Part shown: positions 61,533-64,000 of the stretch, piece by piece | Position numbering within the stretch: position 1 is the stretch's first letter | Layout: each line of letters begins with the position of its first letter | Made by a program: the position numbers and the translations under genes | Notes under the pieces: generated by a model | What the model was told of the DNA's origin: nothing | What the model saw: the letters and a program-made list of their open reading frames with translations, nothing else | Database searches by the model: none | Source of the DNA: Mesorhizobium amorphae | GTDB lineage: Bacteria; Pseudomonadota; Alphaproteobacteria; Rhizobiales; Rhizobiaceae | Assembly (NCBI RefSeq): GCF_014843845.1 | Contig: NZ_JHQS01000051.1 | Coordinates: 1 to 64,000, forward strand | Direction of reading: 5' to 3' | Length of the DNA: 64,000 nucleotides

Positions 61533-62530
61533 GCGAAACGCAACCTTTGGCCGATGCCTTGCGCCTGGGCCTTGGCCAGCATCGCCTTGCCGAGCGCGAT
61601 GTCGGACAGCGACAGGCCGCGATGCCAGAACAGGATCGTCTCGCCGTCGCTCTGACGTCCGGCTTTCAGCCCGGCGGCGATCTGGCCAAGTTCGGCATGC
61701 AGCGACTTCTCGCTCAGCCGTCCCGTCTCGACATGGGCGCGCAGCGAACCGAACTTGCCGCCCTTGCACTGGCCCCAATCGTCGACGACGATTTTCTGCA
61801 TGATGTCGGTCAGCGACAGCTCCACTGCGCTCATCGTGCCGTAAGGCACGACCAGCGCGCCACGCTTGATCCATTCGGTCTTGAGCAGCGGCTGCGGTTC
61901 CGGCAGCCGCGAGGCCTCGACGACGATGTCGGCGCCTTCCACGCAAGTCTTCCAGTCGGCCACCGCCGTGACCGGCTTGCCAAGGTCCGCCGCCAGTTTG
62001 GCGGCAAAGCCGTCGCGGCTTTCGGGCCGGCGCGAATGGACGCGGATCTCGTTGAAGTCGAAGAGATGATCGAGCAGGCGCACGTTCCAGTAGGCGGTGC
62101 CGCGCGCGCCGATATGGGCGAGCACGTTCGATGTCTTCTTCGCCAGATGTTTCGCGCCGATGGCGGTGATCGCTCCGGTGCGCATGTCGGTGATGACGGT
62201 GGCGTCCAGGATCGCGCGCGGCGTGCCGGTGCGCGGATCGAACAGGTTCAGGATGCCGAACTCCGAGGGCAGGCCATGCTTGTAGTTGTCGACATAGTCG
62301 CCGACGATCTTGACGCCGGCCGCATCGAGCGGCGCGACGTAGCCGCGCAGAACATTGAAATGGCCATGGAAGGACGGGTCGGGCTCGAGATCGACACGCG
62401 GCTCGATCACGGTCTGGCCGTTGCCCTGGGCGACGAGCCCGGCCTCGACCGCGTCGATGATTTCGGCATCGGTCATGGCAAGCGCCTCGATGTCGAGGGC
62501 GTTGAGGTAGTCGATATAGATGGGCTTCAT
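61529..62530 (-). CDS. Ornithine cyclodeaminase/mu-crystallin family protein
   Basis: 333 residues from ATG 62530. The NAD-binding segment has AHIGARGTAYWN, and VVEASRLPEPQP fits the OCD fold. Members reduce or deaminate imino or amino acids. It is translationally coupled to the ammonia-lyase homologue, so both probably work on the same amino acid. It diverges from an MFS transporter across a 114-base gap. Confidence 0.85.
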   Translation of the reverse strand: MKPIYIDYLNALDIEALAMTDAEIIDAVEAGLVAQGNGQTVIEPRVDLEPDPSFHGHFNVLRGYVAPLDAAGVKIVGDYVDNYKHGLPSEFGILNLFDPRTGTPRAILDATVITDMRTGAITAIGAKHLAKKTSNVLAHIGARGTAYWNVRLLDHLFDFNEIRVHSRRPESRDGFAAKLAADLGKPVTAVADWKTCVEGADIVVEASRLPEPQPLLKTEWIKRGALVVPYGTMSAVELSLTDIMQKIVVDDWGQCKGGKFGSLRAHVETGRLSEKSLHAELGQIAAGLKAGRQSDGETILFWHRGLSLSDIALGKAMLAKAQAQGIGQRLRFA

Positions 62531-62644
62531 GCGTGCGTGTTCCCGGGAGCCCCTTTCATGCCATAGCAGGCGGCGAGGCGACACGAAAGTTTGTTAGTCG
62601 ATATCTGGACGCAGCCGGCCAAATGCTGTTCAAACCGGTTCGTC

Positions 62645-64000
62645 ATGACTGCCATCCCCGAAAGTGAAGTTTCGTCAAAAACGGCCACGAATTCGCGGCG
62701 CGTGGCGCTGATCGTCGCCATCGCCTTCTTCATGCAGCTGCTGGATTCGACGATCATCTCGACCTCGCTGCCGCAGATGGGAGCCAGCTTCGGCGTGCCG
62801 GCGGTGGCGATGAGCATCGGCATTACCGTCTACATGCTGACAATGGCGGTGTTCGTGCCACTGTCCGGCTGGCTCGCCGACCGTTTCGGGGCGCGCAACA
62901 TCTTCCTTGTGGCGATAGCGCTGTTCACGCTGGCCTCGATCGCCTGCGGCTTCTCGGAGAATTTGACCGAATTCGTCGCCGCGCGCGCCGTGCAGGGCCT
63001 CGGCAGTGCGTTGATGACGCCGGTCGGGCGCATCCTGGTGCTGCGCAACGCCTCCAAATCGGAATTGCTCAACGCCACCGCGCTGATCACCTGGCCGGCG
63101 CTGTTTGCGCCGGTGGTCGGGCCGGTGCTCGGCGGCTTCATCACCACTGCGCTCTCCTGGCACTGGAACTTCTTCATCAACATTCCGCTTGGGCTGGCCG
63201 GCCTGGTGCTGGTCGCCCGCTTCGTCCCCGGTTACCGCGAGGCCGACCGAAAGCCGCTCGACTGGCCGGGCTTTTTCCTGACATCGGCGGGGCTCGCTTG
63301 CCTGCTCTACGGCCTCGAGCGCATCGCGCATGCGGAAGATGGCGTCTTGCCGACCGTGATGCTGCTCGCCCTTGGCAGCCTGATCGGCTGGTTGGCTGTG
63401 CGCCACCTCTTGCGCACGCCGCATCCGCTGCTCGACCTTTCATCGTTCAAAGTGCTGACCTTCGCCCTCTCGACATTGTCGGCCGGCACCATCTTCCGGG
63501 TTGCGATCAACGCCACGCCGTTCCTGTTGCCGCTGCTGTTCCAGGTCGGCTTCGGCCTCAGCCCGATCGATGCCGGCATGATGATCTTCGCCTATTTCCT
63601 CGGCAATCTCGGCATGAAAGCGGTGACGACGCCGACGCTGAGGCGCTTCGGTTTTCGCTCGGTGATGGTCGTCAACGGCGTGGTCGCCTCCCTGTCGATC
63701 ATCGCCTGCGCGGCGATCTCGCCGCAGACACCGCAGGCGCTGGTGGTGGCGCTGATGCTGATCGCCGGCCTGTCGCGCTCAATGCAGTTCACCGCGCTCA
63801 ACACGCTAGCCTTCGCCGACATCGCGGCCACGCAGCGCAGTTCCGCGGCGACCCTGTCCAGCATGCTGCAGCAGGTGGCGATGCTGTTCGGCGTCGCGGT
63901 CGCGGCGGCGATCCTCAATTTGTCGCAGATCGCCAGAGGCCAACCGGCGCTCGATCTCGTCGACTTCCGGATAGCCTTCCTCGTGATCGGCGTGATCGGG
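62645..64000 (+). CDS. MFS transporter, DHA2 (EmrB-like) family, truncated by window
   Basis: The frame is open from ATG 62645 to the right edge, 452 codons. FMQLLDSTIISTSLPQMGASFG is the motif D1/TM1 region of 14-helix drug:proton antiporters, and GWLADRFGARNIF is motif A. APVVGPVLGGFI is motif C, the antiporter mark. It should export drugs or metabolites with proton exchange. The C-terminal helices lie outside the window. Confidence 0.9.
   Translation, partial: MTAIPESEVSSKTATNSRRVALIVAIAFFMQLLDSTIISTSLPQMGASFGVPAVAMSIGITVYMLTMAVFVPLSGWLADRFGARNIFLVAIALFTLASIACGFSENLTEFVAARAVQGLGSALMTPVGRILVLRNASKSELLNATALITWPALFAPVVGPVLGGFITTALSWHWNFFINIPLGLAGLVLVARFVPGYREADRKPLDWPGFFLTSAGLACLLYGLERIAHAEDGVLPTVMLLALGSLIGWLAVRHLLRTPHPLLDLSSFKVLTFALSTLSAGTIFRVAINATPFLLPLLFQVGFGLSPIDAGMMIFAYFLGNLGMKAVTTPTLRRFGFRSVMVVNGVVASLSIIACAAISPQTPQALVVALMLIAGLSRSMQFTALNTLAFADIAATQRSSAATLSSMLQQVAMLFGVAVAAAILNLSQIARGQPALDLVDFRIAFLVIGVIG

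Overview
The window looks like a chromosomal or large-replicon segment of a Rhizobiales alphaproteobacterium, most likely Mesorhizobium or a close relative. The reasons are high GC coding sequence on both strands, dense ATGA-overlapping operons, many solute-importer cassettes each with its own local regulator, a rhizobial pca gene order with PcaQ and PcaR, and MocD/MocE-like genes. The genus is inferred from gene content; no rRNA or tRNA gene is present to confirm it. About 61 protein genes are supported. The first (a VCBS-repeat adhesin) and last (an MFS transporter) run off the window. I see no CRISPR array, insertion sequence, prophage or tRNA.

Layout. 1-1184: start of a large secreted VCBS-repeat protein. 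1.8-8.3 kb: an IclR regulator divergent from a CUT2 sugar importer (binding protein, double ATPase, two permeases), with a nested palindromic operator, a terminator-like leader hairpin and a convergent amidohydrolase. 8.4-12.3 kb: a PLP D-threonine aldolase/D-serine dehydratase-like enzyme, RidA, an AstE/AspA-type deacylase and an unrecognised protein. 12.5-18.4 kb: glycosyltransferase, glycogen-debranching-type glycosidase, a membrane-anchored trehalose-6-phosphate synthase and trehalose-6-phosphate phosphatase. 18.5-27.3 kb (minus strand): an eight-gene operon joining a PotABCD-type importer to an aldehyde dehydrogenase, a luciferase-like monooxygenase, a three-domain hydrolase/flavin-reductase/Nudix-like fusion and an AA_synth (DUF1185) protein, with a divergent FCD-GntR regulator. 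28.2-34.3 kb: a D-2-hydroxyacid dehydrogenase divergent from a LacI regulator, then a second CUT2 importer and a psicose/tagatose 3-epimerase-like enzyme.

34.5-48.8 kb is an aromatic-acid block: a branched-chain-type ABC importer, pcaQ, pcaDCHGB-pobA, then pcaIJF on the other strand and pcaR. Together these take 4-hydroxybenzoate through protocatechuate and beta-ketoadipate to succinyl-CoA plus acetyl-CoA, and the neighbouring importer may bring in an aromatic substrate.

48.9-60.0 kb is the best candidate for an undescribed system. It has a UTRA-GntR regulator, an ADP-ribosylglycohydrolase-family enzyme, a PfkB kinase, a PotDBCA-type importer, a Gfo/Idh/MocA dehydrogenase, a sugar isomerase/epimerase, a MocD-like di-iron oxygenase, a MocE-like Rieske ferredoxin and a divergent PanB-like lyase, all on one strand. 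The set suggests import of a glycosylated or methylated compound, glycosidic cleavage, phosphorylation and oxidative attack. 60.0-62.5 kb holds an ornithine-cyclodeaminase-like protein and a histidine ammonia-lyase homologue that lacks the serine of the MIO triad.

Two repeat families stand out. One is a 44-57 bp palindromic element that begins one base after the stop codons of two unrelated ABC ATPase genes. The other is a GGCAGTA tandem repeat with a matching inverted arm inside the second CUT2 operon.
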